In this document: one piece after another, positions 46,255 through 55,442 of the stretch
How positions within the stretch are numbered: the first letter of the stretch is position 1
Layout of the letters: each line of letters begins with the position of its first letter
Origin: Massilia oculi
Lineage (GTDB): Bacteria; Pseudomonadota; Gammaproteobacteria; Burkholderiales; Burkholderiaceae_D
Direction: 5' to 3'
DNA length: 64,000 bases
Assembly: GCF_003143515.1 (NCBI RefSeq)
Contig: NZ_CP029343.1
Coordinates: forward strand, 930,001-994,000
Position numbers and translations under genes: made by a program
Notes under the pieces: model-generated
The model's database searches: none
What the model was told of the DNA's origin: nothing
The model's input: the letters and a program-made list of their open reading frames with translations, nothing else

Positions 46255-47022
46255 TCAGTACATATGCTGCCCGCCATTGATGGCGATATTGGCACCAGTC
46301 AGATAACCCGCCAGGTCCGACACCAGATAGGCCACCAGCCCCGCCACTTCCGCCGGCTTGCCCAGCCTGCCGACGGGGATTTGGGGCAGGATGCGGTCGC
46401 GCAGCACGTCCTGCGGCACTTTTTCCACCATGGCGGTGTCAAGGTAGCCGGGCGAGACCGTGTTGATCGTGATGCCGTGGCGCGCCACTTCCAGCGCCAG
46501 CGACTTGGTGAAGCCATGCATGCCCGCCTTTGCCGCAGCGTAATTAGCCTGACCGAAGGCGCCTTGCTGGCCATTGATCGAAGAGATATTGATGATGCGT
46601 CCCCAGCACTGCGCGATCATCGTCTCAAGCACCGGCCGGGTCATATTGAACACACTGTCGAGATTGGCGCCCATCACCGCATGCCAGTCTTCCTGGCTCA
46701 TCTTGCGCATGCTGCGGTCGCGCGTGATGCCGGCGTTATTGACCAGGACGTCGATCCGGCCGAAGTCGTCCAGCACCCGGCGCACCACACTCTGGCAGGC
46801 ATTGCCGTTGGTAACGTCGAGCTCGTAGGCCCGCACCTTGACGCCGTCCGCCTCCTGGGCAGCCAGCCAGGCGTCGCGGCGCGCATTCTGCGGCGAATGG
46901 GTTGCCGCCACCAGGACGCCCTCCGCATACAGGCGCCGGCACAATGCCGTGCCCAGCCCACCCATCGCCCCCGTCACCAGGGCTACCCGCCTCTCTTGCC
47001 GTGCTACCTTGTCTCCTGCCAT
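46255..47022 (-). CDS. phaB: Acetoacetyl-CoA reductase (PhaB)
   Basis: 255 residues, SDR family, of the PhaB type. TGAMGGLGTALCRRLY binds NADPH; NNAGITRDRSMRKMSQEDW is diagnostic for PhaB, as are SSINGQQGAFGQANYAAAKAG (catalytic Ser, Tyr, Lys) and the C-terminal GANIAINGGQHMY. It reduces acetoacetyl-CoA to (R)-3-hydroxybutyryl-CoA for polyhydroxybutyrate. AGGAGG precedes the ATG. phaA and phaC are not next to it. Confidence 0.94.
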   Translation of the reverse strand: MAGDKVARQERRVALVTGAMGGLGTALCRRLYAEGVLVAATHSPQNARRDAWLAAQEADGVKVRAYELDVTNGNACQSVVRRVLDDFGRIDVLVNNAGITRDRSMRKMSQEDWHAVMGANLDSVFNMTRPVLETMIAQCWGRIINISSINGQQGAFGQANYAAAKAGMHGFTKSLALEVARHGITINTVSPGYLDTAMVEKVPQDVLRDRILPQIPVGRLGKPAEVAGLVAYLVSDLAGYLTGANIAINGGQHMY

Positions 47023-47181
47023 GTCGACCTCCTGTTCTCGTTGGCGCCAATGGCGCGACTGCGAGCATCCGAGTGTAGGGAAACGACAACAGCAGGCTGT
47101 TGATTAGGATCAAGTGTGAAGGAGGCAAAGCCGAGGTGCAACGAACAGCGCAGCCAACGCGGTGCGCCGCTCCCTGGCGGT

Positions 47182-47736
47182 TCAAGCGATGATGTCGGGC
47201 CTGCTGCCGGGATCGAAATCGGCCCAGTCGCCACCGACAATATTGCCCTGGGCCCGCTCGATGTGGTGGGCGCCCAGCTGGCGCAGCAGGTCGACGGCGC
47301 GCGCCTGCAGGTCGGGATCGTCGAAGGCGACCGCCACCAGCATGCCGGCCTGACGCGGCGGCACGGCGTTCTCGCCGCCCTCTTCGGGTTCGCCCCGCTC
47401 TTTCATCTTGCTGAAGCTGAAGAGCGAGCCGATGTGGCCGCCCACCAGTCCACCGACCACCGGACCCAGCGGCCCGGTGACGGGCGAGGTGGCGGCGCCC
47501 ACGGCCGCGCCGACGGCGCCGCCGGTGGCCACGCCCTTCACCACGCCTTCGGGCGCCTCCTTGGCGCCGGGCGACTGGATGTGGTCGCCGCCGATGGGCG
47601 TCATATCGTGCTGGCCGGGCTGGTTCAGGTAGAACCCGCTGATGCGGTCGGCATCGAATCCGGCATCGACCAGGGCGCCGCGCGCACGGTCGACGTCGTC
47701 CTGAAGCTGGAAACGTCCTGCGATGATGGTGGACAT
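47182..47736 (-). CDS. Stress-protein-like hypothetical with Gly-rich core
   Basis: 184 residues. The N-terminal ~45 residues (IAGRFQLQDDVDRARGALVD, AGFDADRISGFYLN) and C-terminal ~50 (MLVAVAFDDPDLQARAVDLLR, GAHHIERAQG) look like the two halves of a general-stress 17M/YflT-type fold, separated by a Gly/Ala-rich hydrophobic stretch (GVATGGAVGAAVGAATSPVT) resembling glycine-zipper membrane segments. ATG 47736 has GGAG upstream. No specific function known. Confidence 0.72.
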   Translation of the reverse strand: MSTIIAGRFQLQDDVDRARGALVDAGFDADRISGFYLNQPGQHDMTPIGGDHIQSPGAKEAPEGVVKGVATGGAVGAAVGAATSPVTGPLGPVVGGLVGGHIGSLFSFSKMKERGEPEEGGENAVPPRQAGMLVAVAFDDPDLQARAVDLLRQLGAHHIERAQGNIVGGDWADFDPGSRPDIIA

Positions 47737-47859
47737 CGGCGATTCCTCCCCAATTTTACGTGGCAAATAGGTGGCAAAACGGTAGCTCAAGCGTACGCGG
47801 GCCGCGCCGGCCGCTCTGTACGCGATCGCACGCTGCTCATTGCCACCGATAGTACCCTG

Positions 47860-48747
47860 CTACCGCCACTGTCCATAGACCACCCCATAGCTCGGCGGTT
47901 CCTCCGCCGGGGGCGGTGGAGCGCTCTGCCATTGACGTGGATCGATCCGGTAATACTTGAGGAATTCCTCGTACAGGGCCGGATGGCGCGCCGCCAGCTG
48001 GTGCGGCTGCTCGAAGAAGCTTTCGGTGGCCACCGCGAAGAACTCGGCCGGATTGGTCGCGCCATAGTGATCGAGCACGCCCTGCATGCCCCACATGGCC
48101 TCCTGGCGCAGGTTGGCGTAGTCGCGTGACAGCACTTCGGACCAGCTGCGGTAACGCTCGCTGCTGCCCAGGTAGGGGGCGCCATTCGTATTGCCCGACT
48201 CGCTGTCGAGCTGGTGGGCGAATTCGTGCAGCACCACGTTGTGGCCGGCCGAGTCGGCATGGCCGGCGCGCCGCACATGGTCCCACGACAGGATCACGCG
48301 GCCATCGCCCCAGGATTCGCCCAGCAAGTCCTGGCGTTCCTCGGTTACCACGCCGGACACGTCGACCTGCTTGCGCGGCGCCAGGAAGGCGCCGGGATAG
48401 ACCAGGATCAGGTCGAGCGTGGGATAGATGGCGGACTGGCCCGTGTCGCCGACCCGCCCCAGCAACAGCAGGCAGGCCTGGCCCGCGATCGTCACCCGCA
48501 TCTCGTCGGTGACGTCCAGGCCGGCGCAGCCGACGAATTTCTTCTCGTGCAGGAATTGCTGGACCATGCGCTGCAGGCGCCGGCGCTGCCCCTCGTCCAT
48601 CGCCCGGTATTGGGCGAGGTTGCGCGCCAGGATGGCGGCATGGGAGGCCGCCAAGGGCCGCGCCAGCGCCTGCCGCAGGCGCCACTTCGGCCACAGCCAG
48701 GCCGCCAGCACGGCCAGGCCCAGCGTACCGACTGCGATGGCTTCCAT
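47860..48747 (-). CDS. mtfA: MtfA-type zinc metallopeptidase (M90)
   Basis: 295 residues; an N-terminal membrane segment (about 1-20) precedes the M90 domain. HEFAHQLD supplies the HExxH zinc site, followed downstream by a Glu-rich helix (FFAVATESFFE) that provides the third ligand. MtfA in E. coli is a cytosolic or membrane-linked aminopeptidase that binds the Mlc repressor and affects glucose uptake. ATG 48747 opens the hydrophobic helix; the frame continues upstream without sense. It follows the peroxiredoxin gene by two bases on the same strand. Confidence 0.9.
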   Translation of the reverse strand: MEAIAVGTLGLAVLAAWLWPKWRLRQALARPLAASHAAILARNLAQYRAMDEGQRRRLQRMVQQFLHEKKFVGCAGLDVTDEMRVTIAGQACLLLLGRVGDTGQSAIYPTLDLILVYPGAFLAPRKQVDVSGVVTEERQDLLGESWGDGRVILSWDHVRRAGHADSAGHNVVLHEFAHQLDSESGNTNGAPYLGSSERYRSWSEVLSRDYANLRQEAMWGMQGVLDHYGATNPAEFFAVATESFFEQPHQLAARHPALYEEFLKYYRIDPRQWQSAPPPPAEEPPSYGVVYGQWR

Positions 48748-48749
48748 GG

Positions 48750-49502
48750 TCAGGCCTTGCCGGCCAGCCAGGCTTGCACCTCGTCGGCGCCGCCGATCAG
48801 CTCGCCGCCGACGAAGACTTGCGGCCAGGTCATGTGACCGGAGACGCCGCGCAGGACGATGGTATTGATCTTCTGGTCTTCGGAGATATCGGTATAGTGG
48901 ATGTCGTTGTCGCGCAGCGCCTGCTTGGCGCGGGCGCAATGGGGGCAGCCGGGCCGCGAGAACATGACCACCGGTTCCGGCACTTCGGCATCCGGCGCCA
49001 GGTAGGCCAGCATGGTATCGGCGTCCGACACCTCGAACGGATCGCCTTCGCGCTCCGGTTCGATGAAGATTTTCTCGATCACGCCATCCCGCACCAGCAT
49101 CGAATAGCGCCATGAGCGGCGGCCGAAGCCCAGCTCGCGCTTGTCGACCAGCATGCCCATGCCCTCGGTGAAGTCGCCGTTGCCATCCGGGATGACCGTG
49201 ATATTGGCCGCGTCCTGGCCGGCCTTCCACTGGTTCATCACGAACGCATCGTTGACCGAGACGCACAGGATGTCGTCCACGCCATGCGAGCGCAGCACCG
49301 GCGCCAGTTCGTTATAGCGCGGCAAATGGGTCGAGGAACAGGTTGGTGTGAAGGCGCCTGGCAGGGAAAACACGACGACCGTGCGGCCCCTGAACAGCTC
49401 GTCGGAACTGAGATCACGCCATTGGTCGTCGGGCCTGGCCTTGAAGACCACGTTCGGGACTGGTTTGCCTTCCAGCGATTCGGCACTCGGTAACATCGTC
49501 AC
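48750..49502 (-). CDS. Peroxiredoxin-glutaredoxin hybrid
   Basis: 250 residues: an N-terminal peroxiredoxin-5 domain (peroxidatic Cys in [13 protein letters not shown]) fused to a C-terminal glutaredoxin with CPHC (residues about 188-191). Such hybrids reduce hydrogen and organic peroxides with GSH. The substitution Tyr to His in the usual CPYC is a notable variant. First of a two-gene unit with MtfA. OxyR is not adjacent. Confidence 0.93.
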   Translation of the reverse strand: MTMLPSAESLEGKPVPNVVFKARPDDQWRDLSSDELFRGRTVVVFSLPGAFTPTCSSTHLPRYNELAPVLRSHGVDDILCVSVNDAFVMNQWKAGQDAANITVIPDGNGDFTEGMGMLVDKRELGFGRRSWRYSMLVRDGVIEKIFIEPEREGDPFEVSDADTMLAYLAPDAEVPEPVVMFSRPGCPHCARAKQALRDNDIHYTDISEDQKINTIVLRGVSGHMTWPQVFVGGELIGGADEVQAWLAGKA

Positions 49503-49635
49503 TCCTATCTGGTTGAACCCGCCGGCTGAGCGGCGGCATGGCAGACAGGTGAGGATTATTGACCGGTTTTCAACACAGGAGGTGCAATAAGTTGGTTACC
49601 TGAAGGGCCCTGCATGGTGGCCGCATAAAAACAAA

Positions 49636-49657
49636 GCCGCGCATGAAGCGCGGCAAA
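49636..49657 (-). terminator. Intrinsic terminator of the winged-helix regulator gene
   Basis: GCCGCGC/GCGCGGC (49636-49642 with 49648-49654) and a T-rich run on the minus strand (plus strand A-run at 49627-49635). It is about 70 bases past the stop of the regulator gene. Confidence 0.65.
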
Positions 49658-49724
49658 AATGACGACAGCGATCGTCGAACCGGAGCCGCTGCGGGTCTCT
49701 ACCGCAGCGGTCCCGGGCGCGCAC

Positions 49725-50348
49725 TCAGGCGCGTTCCTTGGCGGTTGCGGCGTTCTGGCCTGGCGCCGGGCCGAACAGTGCAGCCACCAGCGGGTCGCGC
49801 GCGACCGGGCTGCGGTTCACGCGGATGGCGTAATGGGTGTCATCGGCCAGGATGTGGAAATGGCGGCCGCTGCCGGCCATATTCTGTTCGCGCAGGCCTG
49901 GACGCTCCTTGCGTGGAGCGGCGCCCTCGCGCTTCGGCTGGCAGATGGCGGCCAGGAAGGCCTTGACGCGCTCTGGATCTGGCGAAATCTGGTACACGGC
50001 CTTGCCCAGGTAGGTGGCGGTGCCTTCGATATAGCGCGCCAGTTCGATCACGCCGGCTTCGCGCAGGTCGCGGATGTACTTGCGGGCGCCCGACGGCGAG
50101 AATTTGAGGAACCATGCGATCTCGTCGGCCAGCATTTCGTGGTTCGACAGCTCGTTGATCAGCTTTTGCATGTTTTCGATGCGACGCTGGGTGGCCGAGG
50201 TCGAACGCACACGCTCGATCGGGGCCAGCGAAATCGGGGCGCGCTCGGTCGGTTGTGGTGGGACGCGCTCGATCAGCGCCGAATTGCCGGAAGTGTGCAC
50301 TGCGCCGGTTTCGCCTGGGGCCGCGTTGTGCTGAGTCGTTGCATGCAT
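49725..50348 (-). CDS. Winged-helix DNA-binding protein
   Basis: 207 residues. An N-terminal disordered part (1-45) is followed by a helix-turn-helix/winged-helix stretch (RRIENMQKLINELSNHEMLA, DEIAWFLKFSPSGARKYIRD, REAGVIELARYIEG) and a basic C-terminus. Family not identified; a MarR/ArsR-like fold is likely. GGAG precedes ATG 50348. It is divergent from the ompA gene, and the shared 525-base gap contains many TGACA sites, which it might bind. Confidence 0.72.
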   Translation of the reverse strand: MHATTQHNAAPGETGAVHTSGNSALIERVPPQPTERAPISLAPIERVRSTSATQRRIENMQKLINELSNHEMLADEIAWFLKFSPSGARKYIRDLREAGVIELARYIEGTATYLGKAVYQISPDPERVKAFLAAICQPKREGAAPRKERPGLREQNMAGSGRHFHILADDTHYAIRVNRSPVARDPLVAALFGPAPGQNAATAKERA

Positions 50349-50873
50349 ATCGATGAGCTCCAATATAGAGAGTGAGACTGTGTGGTCCGGGTCGCTGTGT
50401 GCCGTATGACACCCTGACAACATCTCGGTTCCGCTTAACTGGGCTCAAGATTGCCTGCATCAGACATCATGGTCTGTGCGCCATCCAACATTCGACAACA
50501 TTCCTAAAAGCATTTTTTATCCTGCCCTGTCCAGCAAGTGACGATACAAAAAATGCAAGCCTTCTTTCGCAGTGCATGCATGCACCACATGACAATGTCA
50601 GGATGTCCTGTCACCCACCTAATGTAAATATGTCGATATGACAGCCGGGTGACAATCCTTGCGCACGGCACGCACACTCGGCACATGACAGCGTCGTTAC
50701 AGTTCGTTTCATCTTGGAAATGTAGAGTTTTTACCACTGTTGTAAAATCGCACAGCCTTTCCACGTTGGGTGCGCTACCGCACCGAGCTTTTGGAACTTG
50801 CACTGTTATTCTTTATCCCACATCGCAGCTGACGTATGCGTTGTCATCAACTTTTAACCTACGGGAGTTACCT
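50349..50873. promoter_or_regulatory. 525-bp divergent regulatory region with a TGACA cluster
   Basis: No gene. TGACA or TGTCA pentamers occur at 50407, 50415, 50590-50600 (as TGACA-A-TGTCA), 50609, 50639, 50650 and 50686. A -10-like TAAAAT is at 50743-50748, about 125 bases before ompA. Base composition is distinctly AT-richer than the genes. Confidence 0.6.
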
Positions 50874-51907
50874 GTGAACAATACCAAGAAGATCGCCCTG
50901 GCCGCTGCACTGCTGTGCGCATCCAGCGCCACCCTCGCCCAAGAGATCAACCCATCGTGGTACATCCAGCCAAGCGTCAACCACGTGAAGCCGGATGCGG
51001 ACTTCGGCGTGGACGATCGCGACACCGGTGGCGGCCTGAAGTTCGGTAAGGCGGTGCACCAGAACTGGGATATCCAGATCGGCGCCAGCCAGACCCGCTT
51101 CGAGCAAGGCATCAACGACTATCGCCAGACCCTGCTGGGCGTCGACGCCCTGCTGATGCTGAGCCGCGATCGCTTCCGTCCGTTCGTCCTGTTCGGCCTG
51201 GGCGCCGAGCGTGACAAGGTTGAGAACCGCGTCGTCGGCCGCTTCGTCGAGAAAAACTCGCCATACGCCACCGTCGGTATCGGTTTCCAGGCGAGCCTGA
51301 CCCCGCAATGGTCGCTGCAAGCCGACCTGCGCACCGTGCGCGGCTTCCTGCGTGATGACGAAGAATTCGGCTTCAAGCGCAGCAACAACAAGATGCTGAC
51401 CGTCGGCCTGAACTACGCGTTCAACCCGCCGCCAGCACCACCGGCACCGGCTCCAGCCCCAGTGGTCGAGGCGCCGCCTCCAGCACCGGCGCCAGTCGAA
51501 CCGCCACCACCACCAGCACGCGTTTCCAGAAAGTGACCCTGGAAGCCACCAAGCTGTTCGCCTTCGACAAGGCTGAAGTGATCACCCCGGCGCCGAAGCT
51601 GGACGAGATCGCCGCTGCCCTGCAGGCCGACACCTCGGTCACCAACGTCGAAATCACCGGCTACACCGACCGCCTGGGTTCGGAAGCCTACAACCAGAAG
51701 CTGTCGGAGCGCCGCGCCAACGCCGTGCGCGAATACCTGGTCGGCAAGGGCATCGACGGCAACCGCCTGCGCGCCGTCGGCAAGGGCGAAGCCAACCCGC
51801 TGGTCGAGTGCAACCAGAAAAACCGCGCTCAGCTGATCGCTTGCCTGGAACCGAACCGCCGCGTCGAAGTCGACCAGATCACGGTCGAAGTGCCGGTGCA
51901 ACAGTAA
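50874..51907 (+). pseudogene. ompA: OmpA-family outer-membrane protein, frameshifted
   Basis: The first frame gives a signal peptide (residues 1-22, from GTG 50874 with GGGAG upstream), an eight-strand-like barrel part and a Pro-rich linker, and ends early at TGA 51534-51536. One base back, the frame continues TRFQKVTLEATKLFAFDKAE and a complete OmpA C-terminal domain (ITGYTDRLGSEAYNQKLSER, RANAVREYLV), which binds peptidoglycan. A single missing base between 51512 and 51525 explains it. OmpA is normally an abundant, essential-type envelope protein, so a sequencing error is likely. Two cysteines in the C-terminal domain (VECNQK and IACLEP) are typical. Confidence 0.88.
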
Positions 51908-51931
51908 TCGCTTAGGCGGTAACGCTTATTC

Positions 51932-51951
51932 GGGGGGCTTCGGCCCCTTTT
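51932..51951 (+). terminator. Terminator after the OmpA gene
   Basis: Stem GGGGC (51934-51938), UUCG tetraloop, GCCCC (51943-51947) and a T-run. Located 25 bases past the stop and 18 bases before the next gene. Confidence 0.8.
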
Positions 51952-51968
51952 CATTTGGAGGATGGGAT

Positions 51969-52883
51969 ATGGCAGAAAAAAAATGGTTCCCTTACACGCA
52001 CCAGATTCTGAAAGTCCTGCGCTGCGCGGTAACGGAATGGCTGGACCACCGCGCCTCCAGCAAGGGAGCGGCACTGGCCTTCTACACCCTGTTCTCGCTG
52101 GCGCCGATCCTGGTGCTGGTGATCGCCGTCGCCGGTTTCTTCTATGGCGAGGAAGCGGCGCAAGGCCAGTTGCTGGCCGAGCTGCGCGGGCTGCTGGGTG
52201 CGCAGGGGGCGGACACGGTCCAGGCGATCCTGGCCGGCGCCCAGAACAAGGAAACGGGCCGCTTCGCCACGATCGTCGCCACCGTGCTGCTGATCGTCGG
52301 CGCCACCACCGTGTTTTCCGAGCTGAAGGACAGCCTGGACGAGATCTGGGGCCTGCCGGCGCCGCCGGACGCCGGCATCTGGAATACGATCCGCACCCGC
52401 CTGCTGTCGTTCGGCATGGTCCTGGTGTTGGGTTTCCTGCTGATGGTGTCCCTGGTCGTCAGCGCCGCCACCACGGTGGCCGAGAAGTTCATCACCGGTG
52501 TGTGGCAGGAAGCCGCCATCGTCATGGGCTGGATCGCCTCCGGCATCGGCTTCCTGGTCATCGCCACGCTGTTCGGCGTGATCTACAAGCTGCTGCCGCG
52601 CGTGCGGCTGTCGTGGAAGGACGTCACCATCGGCGCGCTCGGCACCGCCGCGATGTTCACGCTGGGTAAATTCGGGATCGGGCTGTATATCGGCAACAGC
52701 GGCACCACCGACAGCTTCGGCGCCGCCGGTTCGCTGATCGCCCTGCTGCTGTGGGTGTATTATTCGGCGCAGATCTTCTTCCTGGGCGCCGAATTCGCGC
52801 GCCAGTACGCCCTGCAAATGGGTAGCTTGCACAACAAGCCGAAGGAAATCACGGGCGTCGAACCGAAGGCCAGGACGGCCTGA
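51969..52883 (+). CDS. YihY/BrkB family inner-membrane protein
   Basis: 304 residues with about six membrane helices, including ALAFYTLFSLAPILVLVIA near the start and SLIALLLWVYYSAQIFFLGAEF near the end, the family signature. Formerly annotated as RNase BN by mistake; role unknown (envelope or membrane homeostasis, serum resistance in Bordetella BrkB). Start ATG 51969 has GGAGG upstream. Convergent with the AI-2E transporter gene. Confidence 0.9.
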   Translation: MAEKKWFPYTHQILKVLRCAVTEWLDHRASSKGAALAFYTLFSLAPILVLVIAVAGFFYGEEAAQGQLLAELRGLLGAQGADTVQAILAGAQNKETGRFATIVATVLLIVGATTVFSELKDSLDEIWGLPAPPDAGIWNTIRTRLLSFGMVLVLGFLLMVSLVVSAATTVAEKFITGVWQEAAIVMGWIASGIGFLVIATLFGVIYKLLPRVRLSWKDVTIGALGTAAMFTLGKFGIGLYIGNSGTTDSFGAAGSLIALLLWVYYSAQIFFLGAEFARQYALQMGSLHNKPKEITGVEPKARTA

Positions 52884-52889
52884 GGCATT

Positions 52890-52921
52890 GTGGGGTGGGA
52901 GGCAGCGCCTTTTCACCCCAC
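52890..52921. terminator. Hairpin between the convergent YihY and AI-2E genes
   Basis: GTGGGGTG (52890-52897) pairs with CACCCCAC (52914-52921). T-runs are poor on both sides. Confidence 0.35.
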
Positions 52922-52926
52922 CCGGA

Positions 52927-54174
52927 TTATTCTCCCAGCAGCTCCGACACCACTTCCATCCCCTCGACCCGCTCGGCCACCACCTTCAGCACCATCACCA
53001 CCGGCACGCCGAGCAGCAAGCCCCATACGCCCCACAACCAGCCCCAGAACAGCAGGCTGACGAAGACCGCGGCCGGATTCATGCGCGCGATCTTGCCGGT
53101 CATCCAGGTGGCGACGACCATGCCCACCAGGGTCGCGATCACCAGCGAAGCGCCGGCCACCAGCATCACCATGCTCAGGGTCTCGAACTGCAGGAAGGCC
53201 GCCATCCCGGTCGCGACCGTGATGACGAGGGGACCGAAATACGGCATCAGGTGGGCCACGCCGGCGAAGGCGGCCCAGGCGCCTGCGTTCTCGAGGCCGA
53301 TCAGGCGCAGCGCGCCCCACATCATGAGGGCGAGCAGGATATTGGTCACCAGGAGCATGAACATATAGCTCTGGATCGAGGTATTGATGTCGTCGAGGAT
53401 ATGGACCGTGACTTTCTTGCGCGTGAGCGAGGGGCCGGTGAGCTTGACCAGCTTGCGCTTGAAAGTGTCGCCCGCCAGCAGCAGGAAGAACACCAGGAAC
53501 ACGACCATGGTCGCCTGCGACATGAAGGCGGCCAGGCTCATCGAGCCGGCCAGCACCCAGTCCATCACGCGGATCGGCGAACTCGCGGCGGCGGCCGGCG
53601 GCGGATACTGGCGCCGCTGCTGCGCCAGGCGCTTGGCGTCGGCGCCGACATTGCTTGCGGCGCGCTCGATTTCGGCCGCCGCCGCCTGCATCTGCTGCAG
53701 GGTCGAGCGCTGGCCGCTGGTATTGGTAAGGATGCGCGTGACCTTGTGGGTCAGCGTCGGCAATTCGTCGAGAATGTTGAAGAACTCGCCCTGCAGCCGG
53801 TACAGGGTGCCCGCCATCGCGCCCACGATCACGGCCGTGACCAGGGTGGCGCCGATGATGCGCTTGATGTGCCAGCGTTCGAGCCAGCGCACGACGGGAT
53901 TGAGGGTATAGGCGATCAGGATGCCGAGCAGCAGCGGCACGAAGAATTTCTGCGCCCACTGGAGCGCGAACACGAAGGCGATGGTGGCGAGGATGCCGAG
54001 CGACAGTCCGCGTGCATTGACGTGCAGCGGTACACGCATGCCGCCGATGTGCAAGGCGAAGTCGTCGCCAGCCGCGCGCGTTTCCGCGCGGGCGGCGTCG
54101 CCAGGAGGGGCGGCTGGTTCAGGCGAAGGGTTGGAAGCTGCCGGCATGGCCGGATCGGTTGGTGCTAGCTGCAT
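52927..54174 (-). CDS. AI-2E family transporter
   Basis: 415 residues with about eight membrane helices and a cytoplasmic loop between helices 3 and 4 (coiled-coil-like MQAAAAEIERAASNVGADAK). The signature PYFGPLVITVATGMAAFLQF is typical of the PerM/AI-2E group. Family members export the quorum signal AI-2 or act as ion/H+ antiporters; substrate is unknown here. The N-terminus has an Ala/Pro-rich polar extension of 45 residues. Confidence 0.9.
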   Translation of the reverse strand: MQLAPTDPAMPAASNPSPEPAAPPGDAARAETRAAGDDFALHIGGMRVPLHVNARGLSLGILATIAFVFALQWAQKFFVPLLLGILIAYTLNPVVRWLERWHIKRIIGATLVTAVIVGAMAGTLYRLQGEFFNILDELPTLTHKVTRILTNTSGQRSTLQQMQAAAAEIERAASNVGADAKRLAQQRRQYPPPAAAASSPIRVMDWVLAGSMSLAAFMSQATMVVFLVFFLLLAGDTFKRKLVKLTGPSLTRKKVTVHILDDINTSIQSYMFMLLVTNILLALMMWGALRLIGLENAGAWAAFAGVAHLMPYFGPLVITVATGMAAFLQFETLSMVMLVAGASLVIATLVGMVVATWMTGKIARMNPAAVFVSLLFWGWLWGVWGLLLGVPVVMVLKVVAERVEGMEVVSELLGE

Positions 54175-54218
54175 GGTTTGCCTGAACGAGATGCCGGGCC
54201 GCCCCGGTTACCCGTATA

Positions 54219-54533
54219 TTATTTCACACGAATGTCGTTCTTGACCGAAGTCACGCCTTTGACGCCACGGGCGATTTCGACGGCGCGCTGCGCGTCGCGG
54301 GCATCGGCCACGAAGCCCGACAGCTGGACGTCGCCCTTGAAGGTTTCGACGTTGACTTCGCGTGCCTTCACGTTCGGGTCGTTGATCAGGGCAGCCTTGA
54401 CCTTGGTGGTGATCACGGTATCGTCGACGTATTCGCCGGTGCTGGCTTGCTGGTTGGTCGACGAGCAGCCGACGGCGGTGATGGCGACGGTGGCGACGAA
54501 AGCGGCGGAAATGAGGTTCTTGGCGATTTTCAT
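54219..54533 (-). CDS. BON-domain lipoprotein
   Basis: 104 residues. The lipobox is ITAVGC at residues 18-23, followed by a short linker and one BON domain (VDDTVITTKVKAALINDPNV to GVTSVKNDIRVK). BON proteins (OsmY, DolP type) bind phospholipid and protect the envelope in stress. RBS AAGGAGC precedes the ATG. A second, related BON gene lies at 61361. Confidence 0.9.
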   Translation of the reverse strand: MKIAKNLISAAFVATVAITAVGCSSTNQQASTGEYVDDTVITTKVKAALINDPNVKAREVNVETFKGDVQLSGFVADARDAQRAVEIARGVKGVTSVKNDIRVK

Positions 54534-54617
54534 GATGGCTCCTTATTGATAGTCATGGTGGTGCAATACCCTTGCGGGCGGGTTGGGCGGCGCCGGCAAT
54601 CCGGCCCGCAGGTTCTT

Positions 54618-55169
54618 TCATTTGCCGTAGGCCGTCCGGGTGGTGCTGACGCACCCTTCCTTGACGTCACCGGCGAAGGCATCGCACTTCTGCAGTGCGA
54701 CGCGGTATTCGGCATCGATCCTGGCGTCCTGCGCTTCGAGGCGCGCCTCGATCGCCTTGCGGTCGGCGCGGGCGTCGGCCTGGCTGGCCACCAGGGTCGC
54801 CTTGGCCTGGCGCTGGCATACTTCACGGTCGTTGCCGAGCGCGGCGCCGCAACGCGTCTTGTCGCGCTCGTAATAGGCCGAGGCGATGCGCATGCGCGCC
54901 TGGGTATAGGCCGCCAGCGTGTTCTTGTAGGCGGCGCCCGCTTCTTCCTCGACACGCACGCGGGCGGCTTTAGCGTCGGCGACGCAAATCTCGTGCGGGA
55001 CACCAGCCACCGCATCGCAGCGCGCCTTGGCTGCGTCGTAGGAAGCTTCGGCGGCATCCATCGCCTGTTGATAGACGGTCTTCGGCTCCGGCGCCGGCTG
55101 CTGGGCGACAGCCTGGCCAGCCCAGCCGAGGGCTGCACCGATCAGAAGGAGCACGTGGGACGTCTTCAT
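54618..55169 (-). CDS. Exported helical Cys-rich hypothetical protein
   Basis: 183 residues with a signal peptide (ending GQAVAQQ) and a long Ala-rich helical mature domain with regularly placed cysteines (RCDAV, ICVADA, RCGAA, VCQRQ, KCDAF, GCVSTT), six in all. Looks like a coiled coil stabilised by disulfides. No family recognised. Divergent from the glycine-zipper gene. Confidence 0.75.
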   Translation of the reverse strand: MKTSHVLLLIGAALGWAGQAVAQQPAPEPKTVYQQAMDAAEASYDAAKARCDAVAGVPHEICVADAKAARVRVEEEAGAAYKNTLAAYTQARMRIASAYYERDKTRCGAALGNDREVCQRQAKATLVASQADARADRKAIEARLEAQDARIDAEYRVALQKCDAFAGDVKEGCVSTTRTAYGK

Positions 55170-55395
55170 TGTTTTTGTTCTCCATTTGTCAACATTGGAG
55201 ACATCTTTACATGCCGCGCAACCGGCTTCTGTTCGATGCCGAACACAAGCAACAGACTGTTGGCCCGCGCATACAAATGAGTAGATTCAGAAAGAGCCGC
55301 CAGCCGCGATCGGACGCGCCGCCCATCGCTAAAAGCGCGATCGCGGCCGGCTCTACTCTCCAAACAAGGTGGGTGCGGCAACGCACAGACCCTCA

Positions 55396-55424
55396 TTGGG
55401 CACCTGACTATTCTGGACATATAC
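55396..55424 (+). promoter_or_regulatory. Possible promoter of the glycine-zipper gene
   Basis: TTGGGC (55396-55401) and ATATAC (55419-55424), 17 bases apart, 19 bases before the start codon, so any leader would be short. Confidence 0.35.
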
Positions 55425-55442
55425 TTTTGTCAGGAGAACAAC

